This document shows, one piece after another, positions 35,833 to 46,865 of a stretch of DNA of 64,000 nt; positions within the stretch are counted from its first letter, which is position 1; the number at the start of each line of letters is the position of its first letter. The position numbers and the translations under genes were made by a program. A model generated the notes under the pieces. That model had not been told where the DNA came from, made no database searches, and worked only from the letters and a program-made list of their open reading frames with translations. Source of the DNA: Quercus robur. Lineage: Eukaryota; Streptophyta; Magnoliopsida; Fagales; Fagaceae. The DNA is taken from the NCBI RefSeq assembly GCF_932294415.1, contig NC_065545.1, forward strand, positions 22,305,357-22,369,356, given 5' to 3'.

Positions 35833-37017
35833 CTAAGCTTGCTCTAAGGGAAGATCTGTAGAAGTAATGACGATCTGACCATTAGCACCCTCGTCAATAG
35901 CCTCACCTCCTCTAGCAGCAGTGACATCTACAACAGCAATTTCAACTTCAACTTCAGCTTAAATATCAGCAAGGACAAAAGCAACCCCTTCAGTAGCTCG
36001 ACTCTCCTCTTCCTTGGCTTCAACAACAATCATCTCTGTGTCACCAATTTCAAAATCCAAAGATGAGAAGTAAATGGGTTCCCCTTGATGCTTCAACATC
36101 CACCTACATAGAAACTCAAAGCCCTTGAAGTACTGGTGGAACAGAAGGTCAGAATAATGTTCGGACTCTTGGAACTAAGCAATCACCCCATCCCTGGCCT
36201 CAGCAGTCCGAAGGAGAGCAGCTTGGAGTTCACCGTCCTTTTGAGCGATGAGTTTCTTCTCAACCTTTAAGGCCTTCTTGAGCTCATCTACCTTTTCTTT
36301 GGATTTCATGGCCTAGTCCATAGCTTCCACTAAATCCTTCCTCAGTCGTGAACTTTCAGCCTCAGCAGACTCAGCCTTAGATAGAGCAACAACCACTTTC
36401 TCTTCAACACTCAAGTAATCAGTTGTCAATCTTCAATTGAAGGGATTCACCAAGGACCTAGAAGACAAAGACATGGCTAAAATCTCATATTTCTGCAAAA
36501 TGAAATCCAAGGAGGAAAGAAAAGAAAAATAAACAACATACCTGCACCAACTTGTGGATATGATGATTGACAAGCTTGTGAGAAGGTACAGCAAAAAGGC
36601 CCCTTAGCTCCTCGTCAATGATGACATTATGGGCTTGGCCAACGACAGTAGCTGGGTCCTCCCAAACACTCTTCCCGACCTTGCCCTTCCCTTTGGAACG
36701 AATGACAAGAGGAGCAACGGCTGATGAAGGAAGCACAAACACCACCTCCGGAGAAAGGGCTGGGGAAACAGGAGCCTGGAACAAGGCCAAAGGGGCAGGC
36801 CCTTTGAAATTTCCTTCGCCAAATTTACACCTCTTGGCATCAAGGGCCAACGAAGATAGAGACTCATTTTTCATGCTCTTCAGACGAGCGTACTTATCCT
36901 TGCTTTGCCTAATCGCCATCTCTACAAAAAACAAACACTCGTCATTATAAAAATACTTCCTCATCATAAGAAGTGCATAATCGTCAATATAATGAAAATT
37001 GCTCGTCATTCAAAAAT

Positions 37018-37080
<63 letters not shown>

Positions 37081-38291
37081 ACTCCTTTCTTCAAGAGCAA
37101 TTTTCTCCAACACCAATTCAGAAGGTTCAGGTCCGAGACAACATTCGTATAACCGACGAGTACCTACAAGACTCTTAAAATCCTTAGACGAGAGAGTAAG
37201 AGCAAACCCTAGAGCAACTTCAATGCGTCCTTGGTATCGCTCCTCCAACTCAGGTCATTCAATAGCTACAAAGCAAAAAAGAAAGAAGGTTAGAAAATCA
37301 GAAATGAGCAAAACGAAAAGAAAATAGAAACAAGAAAATAAAAATAGCACACCAAGAGTGGGTATTTTCCATCTTTGCAATAACCTCGAGACCTCATCCC
37401 AAAGGTCGTTGCTCAACGTCTTAAATTCTCCAAACACAAAAAAGTAACGTGATTTCCAATCACGAAAGGAAGTAGGAAATTCATGGACTACCTTGGTCTG
37501 CTTATCCCAAGGAGAGAGTTTAAAGTACTCGTAATGGGTAGAAGGCTTCAACTTACACAAAAACAAAAATTCATTCAGGTGATCATTTCCCCGTCATGAA
37601 CTATGAATCATATGGCCATACAATTGACGATCGTCCTCCAAACATTGGGAATGAGCTGCCCTAGAGCAATATTAAGATTGGATAGAAGATGGTGTATGAA
37701 AGGGTGAACAAGAAACCTCAATCCACAGAAGAAGGTAGCCTCGTAAAAGCTCACCTCCTCATGAGCAAAGCTACAAGCTTTCTCACCAGTATAAGGCAAC
37801 CTAGAGACGACCTCACTAGGAATTTGGAATCTCCCCCTAATGGATTCCAAATCATCCAATACGCATTCTTCAAAAAGAGCATGAAATGGAGTCACAGACG
37901 AGAATGAAGAAGCTCGCAAAGAAGAGCGAGTACGCGAAGAATAAGTTGAAGACTTGGGAAGTTTAGAAGGAACTAAAGGTCTCAAAGAAGAGGATAGCTT
38001 CACTAGAGTGATTTCAAAAATAGAATCACTGCTAGAAGAGGAACTAGACTCGGATTCACTAACCTTAGTCTCAATTTCTTTGTCACCCATCTCTATGTGA
38101 TAAGAAATCAAGGAATGACGAATCAAGGGGTAAAAATCAAGAAGCACTGGCCTAAAAGCAGCACAATCACGGGGAAGAAATGACCCAACTCGAGGACGTT
38201 TTCCACCAGACTTCTCAAGAAAAACTCCTAATCTAGCAAAGAAGAAGGAAACAGAAGTACACTCACGCCGAACCAAAGACAAATCAACCAT
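35833..38291 (-). pseudogene. Gypsy B antisense gene (aORF), multi-exon, probably decayed
   Basis: The start at 38291 (MVDLSLVRRE, SFFFARLG) matches the start of the Gypsy C antisense gene (MVDYSDIRSI, TFFFARLG). The first open stretch continues to 37608 with a serine-rich linker, then RFQIPSEVVSRLPYTGEKAC, EEVSFYEATFFCGLRFLVHP, IHHLLSNLNIALGQLIPN, VWRTIVNCMAI. A second exon at about 37370-37566 reads YFKLSPWDKQTKVVHEFPTS and WKSRYFFVFGE. A third block (36485-36930) reads KDKYARLKSMKNESLSSLA and GKGKVGKSVWEDPATVVGQA. A coiled coil and acidic tail (end ITSTDLPLEQA, stop 35833-35835) follow. The family is the antisense gene of Tat elements; its role is unknown. Introns are inferred from frame changes and from the match with Gypsy C. 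Confidence 0.7.
37021..37079. repeat. (GA)n microsatellite, 59 bp
   Basis: Uninterrupted GA run between two exon-like blocks of the Gypsy B antisense gene, so probably intronic there. Confidence 0.97.
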
Positions 38292-38623
38292 AAATGGAGT
38301 ACTAAGAAAGGAAAATCTTACCGAGATTTTGAGAAGCAAGGAGTTTTGATACTTCAGACCTCAAATATGGAACTAGTGCAGAAAAAGGAAGAAAGAAGAT
38401 AAAGAGTTTTCTTTTCAAAAAAGGAAAAGTTGGTTTATGGCGCCAAAAGCTCAAAACCCATAAAATCCCTCACACACACAACCAAGGCATATTCCACACG
38501 TGGCTGGTACTTGACAGAAAATCACGTCTCCATTAATGTGATGGGACGGGAATTTCGGGAAGAGGAAAAGCAATAAAAAAGCGCTAGAGTTATTCCTCTA
38601 CTTGTCTCAAAGAAGGAACGACT

Positions 38624-38641
38624 AAGGAAGAAGGGGGCAAT
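38624..38641 (+). promoter_or_regulatory. Polypurine tract of Gypsy B
   Basis: AAGGAAGAAGGGGGCAAT directly precedes TGAAGTGCC of the 3' LTR. Confidence 0.7.
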
Positions 38642-40192
38642 TGAAGTGCCACATTCGATTAGAGTTATTCGATCAGCGGACCTTTAGAGAATTTGGTCGA
38701 CTGAGAGATTGCAGACCATCAATAAAATAGGTCGTCAGTAACACTGACGACCATTACACACATTAATGATCCGGCCCTAAATCCTTTCCTTAACAAGGTC
38801 TAAATGTTACAGGCTCCAGCAAAAAGCCTTTGTTAGGACATATGTGGAACATGTTATGAACACATGTCATTTAGAATTGGCTAATCCTTTGTCAAAATGC
38901 ACTTTACTTGTAATTAGGTAGATCTAGGATGTGTTTAATACTTCAAGGAACAAGAGTTCAAGTCCAAGTATTGAAGTCATGCAAATCTGTCCAAGAATCA
39001 AGTAAAAAAGTGCTATTCATTAAAGCTTGACAGATATCTCGACAGATGTATCTATCGAAATTTAATATTTGAAGCTTGACAGATAGCTTGACAGCTGTAT
39101 CTATTGAGAATTACGAAATTCAAATTTTCAAATCTGTTTTTCACGTATATCCAAGTTATTTGTGTAGAGTTTCTTTTCTCACAATCTTAGACATATATAA
39201 AGATTATTCTATGGGCCATCTCAGTTGATGCAAAGGTTGTTGCACTTGTTAACAGGCATATTGTAATTGGAGACAATCTGCCCTAGATCATCTTTCTCTT
39301 GAAGAAGCTGCTGCGTTTGTACGCCGTAAGGTTTTGTATACAATGAGCTTCTTGATCTTCATCGTGTGGATGAACTAAAAAACTTTGCAGCCAACATCCT
39401 TCCCCAGTTGATGTGTTAGTTACGTACTGGGATCCGTGCATCGATTGGTTAGTCACGTACTTGGAGTCGTGCATTAAAAGGAGAGATTGTCACTACATTA
39501 CAAGTCCAATTGTGTATTGGGGTAAGAGTTCAACTATAGGTTAATATAAGGTATTGGGATTCCTTTACTTGTAACCGTTTGTTTTGATAATAGTGGATTC
39601 TCGGGAGGAGTGACCTTAAATTCACCAGGTGGGATTTTGCCTCGATGGTTTTCCCCATTCGTAAACAAATCACCTGTGTCAAATTTAATTTCGGTTACAT
39701 TTAGTTATTTGGTGATTTGTTTGTGCTACCATGTTCATTGCATGTAATTGAATCTAATTAATTTCACTTAGCTAAATTAATTGATTAAGTTATCAAAGGG
39801 GTCAATACATTCTTGACCCATCAGCCTTAGATAGCTAAGCTGGCCGTTGTAAAACCGTTACAAGACTTTAAACAAGGATATAACGGCATTCAATAGGCTA
39901 TTCAAAACCTCCAATGTTTGGCACAATAAATACCCCGAGCATTTATTCACAGACATGCTATATAAGGCAAATAACAACAGGTAAGCAAGACATCTATGCA
40001 TACACTTACACACTGTACTCAGACTATCTCTTACATTATTCTGTTTCTCAAGGAGATAAACTGACTTAACCATTGGAGGCTCCGCCGAGACCTCAGGTGC
40101 CCTCTTACATTGTTCCTTTTAAACAAGTACTAATGGTCATCCATACCGTTGACGAGGAGCACACTGACAAGCTACAATTAACTGCTTCATCA
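38642..40192 (+). repeat. 3' LTR of Gypsy B, split by a solo LTR
   Basis: The parts 38642-38830 and 39829-40192 join into an LTR of about 553 bp matching 29679-30217. It ends TGCTTCATCA at 40192. Confidence 0.88.
38826..39828 (+). mobile_element. Solo LTR (993 bp) inserted in the Gypsy B 3' LTR
   Basis: The insert 38831-39823 starts TGTTAGGACATATG and ends TTGACCCATCA. Perfect target duplications GCCTT flank it (38826-38830 and 39824-39828), and the empty site is visible in the 5' LTR (AAAGCCTTAGACAGC near 29850). It has no internal region or second LTR, so it is a solo LTR left by LTR-LTR recombination. The TG...CA ends and length suit a Copia LTR, but the family is not proven. Confidence 0.92.
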
Positions 40193-40197
40193 AATCC

Positions 40198-41953
40198 TAA
40201 TATTAAAGATGGTTAACTAGAGTCAAATATGTTAATAATGGTTCGATTTTGTATCTTACTTTGATTTTCGCTAATAGTAATATTATTAGTATTTTCATCT
40301 AAAATATATGATACGGATATGCTCGGTAGAGAAGGTCACGTCGTCTACTCAATTCATTAAGAAATCAGGTAACTTACACAGCCCAATCACAACAAAGTAA
40401 TGCCTACTAGGTTCAACCCTTATAAGACCAGTCCATCAAATGACCTATTTGACATCAACCTACAACAGTGATCTCAAGATGAGAAATCAATAAAGGCACA
40501 AACTAAATTATGCCCCAAGATCAGCACCAACGGATACAAGCCATGCCATTCGACACTAAAATTGAAGAAAATGGTTCTCTATCAATATCCACTTAGAACA
40601 ACCTTAGGAAAATGACAAGAGAAGATACACATAAGCAAATCCCTTTAAAAAGTACTTTCTTTTCTTTTACGAAGAAAGCTTGATCTCTAATTTAAGCATC
40701 AGATTATCAATGTCATTTTGATGACTCTTTTTGTTGGAATCTGTTTTCCAAGTCACCTACCCAATTAGGAAAATTAGTACAGCCATTACTGCAATGTATT
40801 TTTTGGCCGACTTTTTTTTTTTTTTTTGGTGAAATAAAACTCATTATTCAACTTTATAAAAAATTTAATCACAATATATATATATAGTGTATAATTTAGT
40901 TCATAAACTTTCAATCACTGCATTTGAACTCTAATGTTTGGATTAAGTCAGAGTTCCACCTAAAATAAGTGTGTTTACATATGCGTGGGGCAAGTGACCC
41001 CTAGTGATTTCATTTAAAATCAAACTTTAGGATCAAAATGTAGTAATTGAAAAGTATGTCTACAGTCTTTGAAGTTTAAACACAACCAAAAGTTCAACAA
41101 AAGTGTGCACTCATACAAAAATTATTGCAACGGATGGCTAGCCTACTCCAAATTAATTAATAGAAGGAGAGATGGCATGAGAAGGTCAGCCCTTAATTTC
41201 CAGCTTGAGCACCACCAAAAATGCCTGCTAGTTTTCACTACAACAAAAATAGAAAATACGTGCTATACTATTAGTAAAGTTTCAAGATAATCATATCAGG
41301 AACGAAAATTCCTGATGTTTGTGGATGGAGATGACTATGTCCCATTTTATAGTTTACACGAAATTTTGTAATAATTTATGTCCTTCATTTTGGCATTGTT
41401 TGCCAACTTGGCTAATCTTATCATAACAACCAGCAAAAAGTGAAAGAGCTCTCTCTATGAATGAGGGGTCCTTCCAAAATAATACACCTAGTAATGATGT
41501 TGCTCATAATATTGCCCTTTTGACCTCTGCTAGTAATGTGGAAGGCTCCATTCCCATCATGTCAGTCTATCCCTACTACTTTGTTCTCTTATAGAGTAGA
41601 TGGGCAGCCCATTTTTCTTCTTTTGTTTTCTTGCAAAAAAATGTGTTTATTCTGCCCAAAAAAAAATAATAGTGAAAATTTAACTCTATTTATTTGAGCA
41701 TCTCTCTAATTAATTTTAATGGTATGAGATTAGCTTGCTTCTTTTGATTTAAATTGAATCAAAAGTACTTCCAAATTGAAAGATCCATAACTCCATGCAT
41801 GAAAATAACAGCAACATCAGTTTTAACAGGTTTAGATACTTTGACAAACTCATACTAGCATCCTTTAAGACATTTTTCCTAATTAATTTCGTACAATACA
41901 ATGCATTGCCATACATGGTACCGTTTCAAATTTCATGAACTTTGACAATATCT
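40198..41953. other. Intergenic DNA, no gene seen
   Basis: AT-rich DNA between Gypsy B and the first PADRE gene. A poly(T) at about 40806-40826 may be the end of a minus-strand retroposon, but no target duplication was found. A CACTACAACAAAAAT near 41236 has no partner. Confidence 0.6.
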
Positions 41954-42520
41954 TCAAAACAACCACCGAGACAGCTTCTTCTTAACCTTCTTCTCCTTAA
42001 TAGTATCTAAATTGGGTTTCCACCCCTTGCCTGATAATTCCCTACTCAAATATTCTGGTCTCCCATCTAATATCTCGGGCAAAAACTCCGGAACAAACCT
42101 CTCCTCTGTCCTCTCCACGTTTTCTTTCTTTTGTGACAAAAATTCTTGTTCATTGCCTACTCTGGCAGGGCACATCAGAGCAAACAAAGGGAGAAACTTT
42201 GATGAAGACAATAGAGATTTCGAATGTAAAACTGAATTCGCAGTTAAAAGAAGGCGGCGAGCTTCTTCACTTGACAATGAGACCGGCTTCCCTCGTTTCA
42301 TTGGAAGCATTATATAAGTCTTTTTCATCTCTAGATTCTTGTCAGCAGCCAATGGAGTTGGCCTTCTTTCATTCACAGCTGAGTGCAATTCAACCACAAC
42401 TTGTTGTGGGTGCTCTAACATGAGCTCAGCCACGGTTAAAGGTTTATCAAATTCATGAACCGTGCCATCCCATAGAATAACTTTGGCATTAGATGGACGG
42501 TATGTTATATAGTTTCCCAT
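41954..42520 (-). CDS. PADRE (DUF4228) family protein, 188 aa
   Basis: Single-exon gene for a plant-specific PADRE protein. The start at 42520 is chosen over the upstream in-frame ATG at 42538 because it gives MGNY, a typical N-myristoylation signal of this family. Residues 1-75 form the conserved domain: KVILWDGTVHEFDKPLTVAE, LMLEHPQQVVVE, PLAADKNLEMKKTYIMLP. The middle is a disordered, Ser, Lys and Glu-rich region, and the tail carries the family motif GWKPNLDTIKE followed by a basic end (KKVKKKLSRWLF). Family members respond to pathogens and abiotic stress; a biochemical activity is not established. Membrane attachment by myristate is inferred. A related gene lies 2.5 kb away on the same strand. 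The frame is intact with no transposon inside. Confidence 0.92.
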   Translation of the reverse strand: MGNYITYRPSNAKVILWDGTVHEFDKPLTVAELMLEHPQQVVVELHSAVNERRPTPLAADKNLEMKKTYIMLPMKRGKPVSLSSEEARRLLLTANSVLHSKSLLSSSKFLPLFALMCPARVGNEQEFLSQKKENVERTEERFVPEFLPEILDGRPEYLSRELSGKGWKPNLDTIKEKKVKKKLSRWLF

Positions 42521-44334
42521 GAAAAAAGAGAGGCTCAAAGAGATTTGAGGGCTTGAAATCTGTAATTAGGTACTTCACGAGAGCAATGTGAGGCTTGAGT
42601 GTACAAGATGAGTTTGTGTTGCATTTTATTAAGAAGTTGGGTGTGTAGAAATATTTAGGAGGTGTTTGTTTAACCGCTCCATTTTGTGACGGTCATAACA
42701 TTGGACTTGAAATTAAACTTAGATGGGGTTGTTAGCTTTTGAGCTGAGATTAATAATCAGTGAAAGACATTGACATTGACCTACTCCTCATTGGCACTGA
42801 TCCAATGGAATAAAGTCTGAGGTTTGATCTAACGGATGCTTTTGGATCTACGGGGTCCCATAATGTGGAGTGATCTACAAATTTTGTGTACCTAATAAGA
42901 AAAATAAGTGGTTCAACTGTAACTGTATTAACTAATCCTTAAACTATACACAATGAAGGTGTTGGATTGGACTCTCCAACTATATGCCTCCCATGTGCAT
43001 TGTTTTTAAATCACATTCAAGGGAATACTATGTGTTTTTCATTTGTAATTGCTCTTTAATTAAAAATTCTTATCTGAAAAATAAGAGTTCTCACATTTTG
43101 TAATTAAAAGGCAACATTACGAGTTAGGATGACTTTGTGCTTATATGATTAATTATGGTGAGCAGATATATACACCTTAATTTTATGAATCAAGTGGTAG
43201 GTGTTTGATATCTTAGTCTATCAATTAGATTATTTGAATGAGAGTGGATGATAATAATATTTGAACAAAGACAATGAGAGATGCCATGAACAATTTTATA
43301 AGCAATTAACAATTTGATGATGTTCACCCAAACCAAATATTTTGTATATACTAGAGTGTTTTGTTGAAAGTAAGAAGGAATGTACTCAGGACAAGAGCAA
43401 GCATAAAAACAGAATTGAAGAAGAGTGTTGTGATCAAGCAACCAAAACACAGAGTGATTGGGCTAGTGCAGAGTTGCTAGACTTGATTGAAGCAGTCCCT
43501 TACCATGAACAGTTCAGTTCATTCACACATTTGAAGAAGCAATGCCACGTGGATAGAAGAGGCAGTTACAAAGTTTAGTCAATATACACGTGGTCTAATA
43601 ATAGACAGCATATTTTGTAACAGATTTTCCCTCCAATTAAGGAGTTAGTTACTTTCTTTACTTGCTTAGATTGTATATATAGGAGTAGTTATGTATTCTT
43701 TCATTCATTGGATTCTTTCATCAATCAATAAGATCAGAAGTTCTATTTAGAGAGAGAGTTCTAGAAATTTACATGTTTGCAATTGCAAGCAAAGTGGTGC
43801 AAAGAACCATTATCAAAACCCACTTTGCGTAGAACCATGCACGCACCTAACCAGACAAACAAATATGGGCTTGAAAGTTGAAGCAAGCGAATCTGGGGCA
43901 TTCCGGCCCATTGAATGCTAGCTTCAACCGAGGCTTGGACTGTTCCACTATCATAATGTGACAAGTCTCTATTGCTCACTTGTTATTTATTTATTACTTT
44001 GACTTTCCAGCCGTGGCTGGCGGTCCAGGTCCAACTTAGCAGTTAGCAAGCCAGACTCAGTAATGCTTGCTTCCCTGAGTAATTTATTCAAAATCGGCTG
44101 ACCATATACCACCCAAAAGTCATGGATTGTTATTTGGATTTCAATAAGTCCAGAGTCAACAAATTTTACAACTGAGATGATAAGTTGTTAATCGTGTCTC
44201 GTGATTAATACAATGATGGGTTCATGTGAGAATTAATAATAGCCTCCCAATTTAACAATGGTGAAAAATTTAAAGTTATTGTGTCCATAATATATTACTT
44301 TAGTAATTGTTTGATCGTTTTGAAATAATTTATA

Positions 44335-44366
<32 letters not shown>

Positions 44367-44976
44367 GGTAACGAAATAATTAATATCGTTATAAGTGCAT
44401 TAAGCTTTGATATAGATTCATGATTCATCAACTATAACCGGTATATAGACATTACAAATAATTGCACACCAGACTAGCATTAGTTAAGTACTACTCCACT
44501 TCCATATTGCCATAAATTGTCAAAAACTTAAGAAGAATTAATCAAACCACTTCCTCATGTCTCATTTGGGTTTCATAAAGTTATTTAACCATTAAGAAGA
44601 CATTGCCTTGGTAAGGTTATTGACTTTCAACTGATATACAACCATGCTTTTATCCTATTCAGCTCATAATTCTATTAATTTTGTTCTATAGTTTGGAACA
44701 ATCCTCTCCTTTCGAGCACTGGTTGTCTTGAAGGTACTTAAAAATATATACTTAAAAGAATCAATAAACGAATTGAATATGAAATTTATGAACAATTGGT
44801 GACGTACAAATATAACGAAATCCTCCATCGGTCTAATTTGAAGTCTTAAATATGCATATTTCCCACCAAGCTGGTTGCTCAGGAACACAAAAGTACACAA
44901 AAATAGCTTCAATTTGACCAAAATTCTTGTAAATCAGTATCATAACATTATCCAATTAACTCCAGAACTCAGTTTC
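42521..44976. other. Spacer between the two PADRE genes
   Basis: No convincing gene is seen. It holds the upstream region of the 41954-42520 gene and the downstream region of the next PADRE gene, plus a (TA)n followed by poly(T) near 44330-44367. Small ORFs at 43342-43578 and 43761-43979 resemble nothing recognised. Confidence 0.6.
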
Positions 44977-45459
44977 TCAAAAAGACTCAAAAATAGGCTC
45001 CAAAGCAGGACTCCATTTCCTATGGCTCCCCAACTGGCAACCTGAAAGTCCAGTAAATTTCCCTCCCAAAACCTTAACCTCACCTTCTCCCTCCTCGCTC
45101 GACTCCACAGTCATAGCCGGTAAAACCTTAGAACCATTTGGTTTTACACTTCCTCTTTTCTTACAAGCCAAGTCTATGATTGCCATCTCCAACTCGGAGA
45201 CCCTAGAGTTGACCCTACTGGAGTGAACCAGAACATAAACCTTTCCCATCAAAAGCTCATCGTCGGCTCGCAGGGCTGACATGCGTCTACTTTGACGTAG
45301 CTCATCCACCCGAGTGATGAAATGGCCTGGTTGTTCAAGCATGAGCTCTGCAGCTTTTATAGGGAGATTGACTCGTTGTAGGTTACCTTGAGAATCAAAG
45401 AGCTTAGCTGTTTCATCGTTTGAGGATCCAAAAAAGAAGCAAGAAGTATGGTTTCCCAT
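44977..45459 (-). CDS. PADRE (DUF4228) family protein, 160 aa
   Basis: Second intact single-exon PADRE gene on the same strand. The start at 45459 gives MGNHTSCFFF, a myristoylation signal with a nearby Cys that could be palmitoylated; the in-frame ATG at 45471 is less likely. The conserved domain covers residues 1-85: AKLFDSQGNLQRVNLPIKAA, ELMLEQPGHFITRVDEL, SALRADDELLMGKVYVLV. A variable linker contains an acidic block (ESSEEGEGEVKV), and the tail ends RKWSPALEPIFESF, the family C-terminal motif. It resembles the 41954-42520 gene in layout, but the two differ widely, so they are old rather than recent neighbours. Roles in stress and defence responses are known for the family only in general terms. 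Confidence 0.92.
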   Translation of the reverse strand: MGNHTSCFFFGSSNDETAKLFDSQGNLQRVNLPIKAAELMLEQPGHFITRVDELRQSRRMSALRADDELLMGKVYVLVHSSRVNSRVSELEMAIIDLACKKRGSVKPNGSKVLPAMTVESSEEGEGEVKVLGGKFTGLSGCQLGSHRKWSPALEPIFESF

Positions 45460-45548
45460 CTGGGTTTTCAATAAGAGAGAGAGTTGTAGGTGTAATGAAT
45501 ATTTAGTTAGGCTAATGGGTGATGGGTAGTGAAGCTTGGGGTTTGGGA

Positions 45549-45563
45549 TTATATATATATAGC
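45549..45563 (-). promoter_or_regulatory. TATA box of the 160-aa PADRE gene
   Basis: On minus GCTATATATATATAA lies about 90-100 bp before the ATG at 45459, with a CT-rich leader (ACAACTCTCTCTCTTATT) between. Spacing and sequence fit a plant core promoter. Confidence 0.65.
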
Positions 45564-46303
45564 TTTGGAATTGGAAAGAAAGGAAAGAAGTGTGTCCGTG
45601 TCAAAGTAAAAGTTAGGACTGGTATTTGACGCGTATAGAGAAATGGTGTTAGAACGCGGATCCTTGTTGTCCATTTGGTGTTGGTCTGGGCGTGGATATG
45701 CCGCTGTGATTGTTGTGTGGGAAATTGTTGATGGTGACATATATGTCGGGGACTTTGATTCTTGGGTTTACTTGTGTTGTGTTTGTGTGGTGTAGACTGT
45801 ACTACGAGGTTGTAGTATAGGCTACACAAGGATTTGGTCTGGTGGGGGATGAGTATTGATTCCACAAAATGGATTTTAGTAGGGAACATAAAAACTTTAT
45901 TATGCAGCAATAATATGATTACTAATGTTTTTTGTGGCTGTGTGCTTTAAGGGATGACACAATATGGAATCCCACTATGGTATTAATAATGTTGTGAGTA
46001 AGAGCCAAAAGGGAAGACTTTATTTATTAATTTTTTTGTGAAATATTGGAGAACTTTATTTTTGGACAGGAAGGCTTGGAGTCATTTAGTACAATATATC
46101 CACAGAATTATTTTTGGGAGAACAAACAATAAGTTATTATAAAAAGAAATCCAAGATTCAACGAATTCTAGGTATCTGTTAAGAGCACCTTGGACTAGCT
46201 TGCATTGTACTAAAATTCAACCATTTCGGCTTGTCCATCTAAAATTTGCATGTCAACCCCAATATTGGGCTAGGTTACACATAGGCAAAAATGTATTTTA
46301 ATT
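45564..46303. other. Upstream and intergenic DNA, no gene seen
   Basis: This holds the distal promoter region of the 160-aa PADRE gene and flanking DNA up to Gypsy C. The minus ORF 45512-45910 overlaps the promoter and has no recognisable domain. Confidence 0.55.
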
Positions 46304-46308
46304 ACCAT

Positions 46309-46793
46309 TGATAAGTCTGACATAATTCCCTCAGGTAAGACCCACGTCCATAGTGATCATCATTGGACGAGGGGAGGACCATTAAGCCACAATAAATGGA
46401 GGGGTGTTACACATCAGTAATAAGTATTCCAGCCATTGGAAGAAACGGGATCCTCTCATTCAAACCACACAGAAGCGTTACAGATTTAACATTGATACCA
46501 CCATTAAACACCTCCAACAGCTAGAAAGAAGACACATGTATATATATAAGTGCCTCAGGACCTTGGAGGAGGTACTGAATTTTTATCCCTACTCTCTAAT
46601 ACTCATCACTTGATACATCAAGCATTCTTTCATCTCTTAGTTATCTAACTTTATCATCGGAGGCTTGGTGGCTGGCACCACACCGGTGACTTTCACCTCT
46701 TTCTCTTCCCACATTTTCCTTGCAGGTCTTTGGATGATCTTGAGCCATCCTCCTTCTAGACGATCACTTTGACTGACGATTTTGGCATCATCA
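46309..46793 (+). repeat. 5' LTR of Gypsy C
   Basis: Begins TGATAAGTCTGACATA and ends GGCATCATCA. TATATATAAG at 46541-46550 is the likely TATA box. Confidence 0.9.
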
Positions 46794-46813
46794 GTTTGGC
46801 GTTGTCTGTAGGG
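46794..46813 (+). promoter_or_regulatory. Primer binding site of Gypsy C
   Basis: GTTTGGCGTTGTCTGTAGGG follows the LTR directly, the same type as in Gypsy A and B. Confidence 0.7.
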
Positions 46814-46865
46814 AGAAACGAAACGCTCCGATTAGAAGCGTAGCTCTACCCTCTGTGACGCCGAG

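Larger units (their letters stand above)
29674..40197 (+). mobile_element. Ty3/Gypsy element B (Tat type), internally deleted
   Basis: The LTRs are 29679-30217 and 38642-40192; the latter is split by a solo LTR. Flanks GATCC (29674-29678) and AATCC (40193-40197) fit a target duplication with one change. The plan equals Gypsy A and C: PBS, gag, pol, tandem array, antisense gene, polypurine tract. Large parts of reverse transcriptase, RNase H and integrase are missing, so it could move only with help. Confidence 0.88.

Noticed and set aside
40806..40870. Poly(T) followed by GGTGAAATAAAACTC, possible LINE tail
   Set aside because: No target duplication could be paired; the same holds for the poly(T) near 44350.
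41236..41251. CACTACAACAAAAAT, like a CACTA terminus
   Set aside because: No partner terminus or subterminal repeats were found within the nearby sequence.
43342..43578. 78-aa ORF between the PADRE genes
   Set aside because: No promoter, homology or conserved motif was recognised; likely chance.
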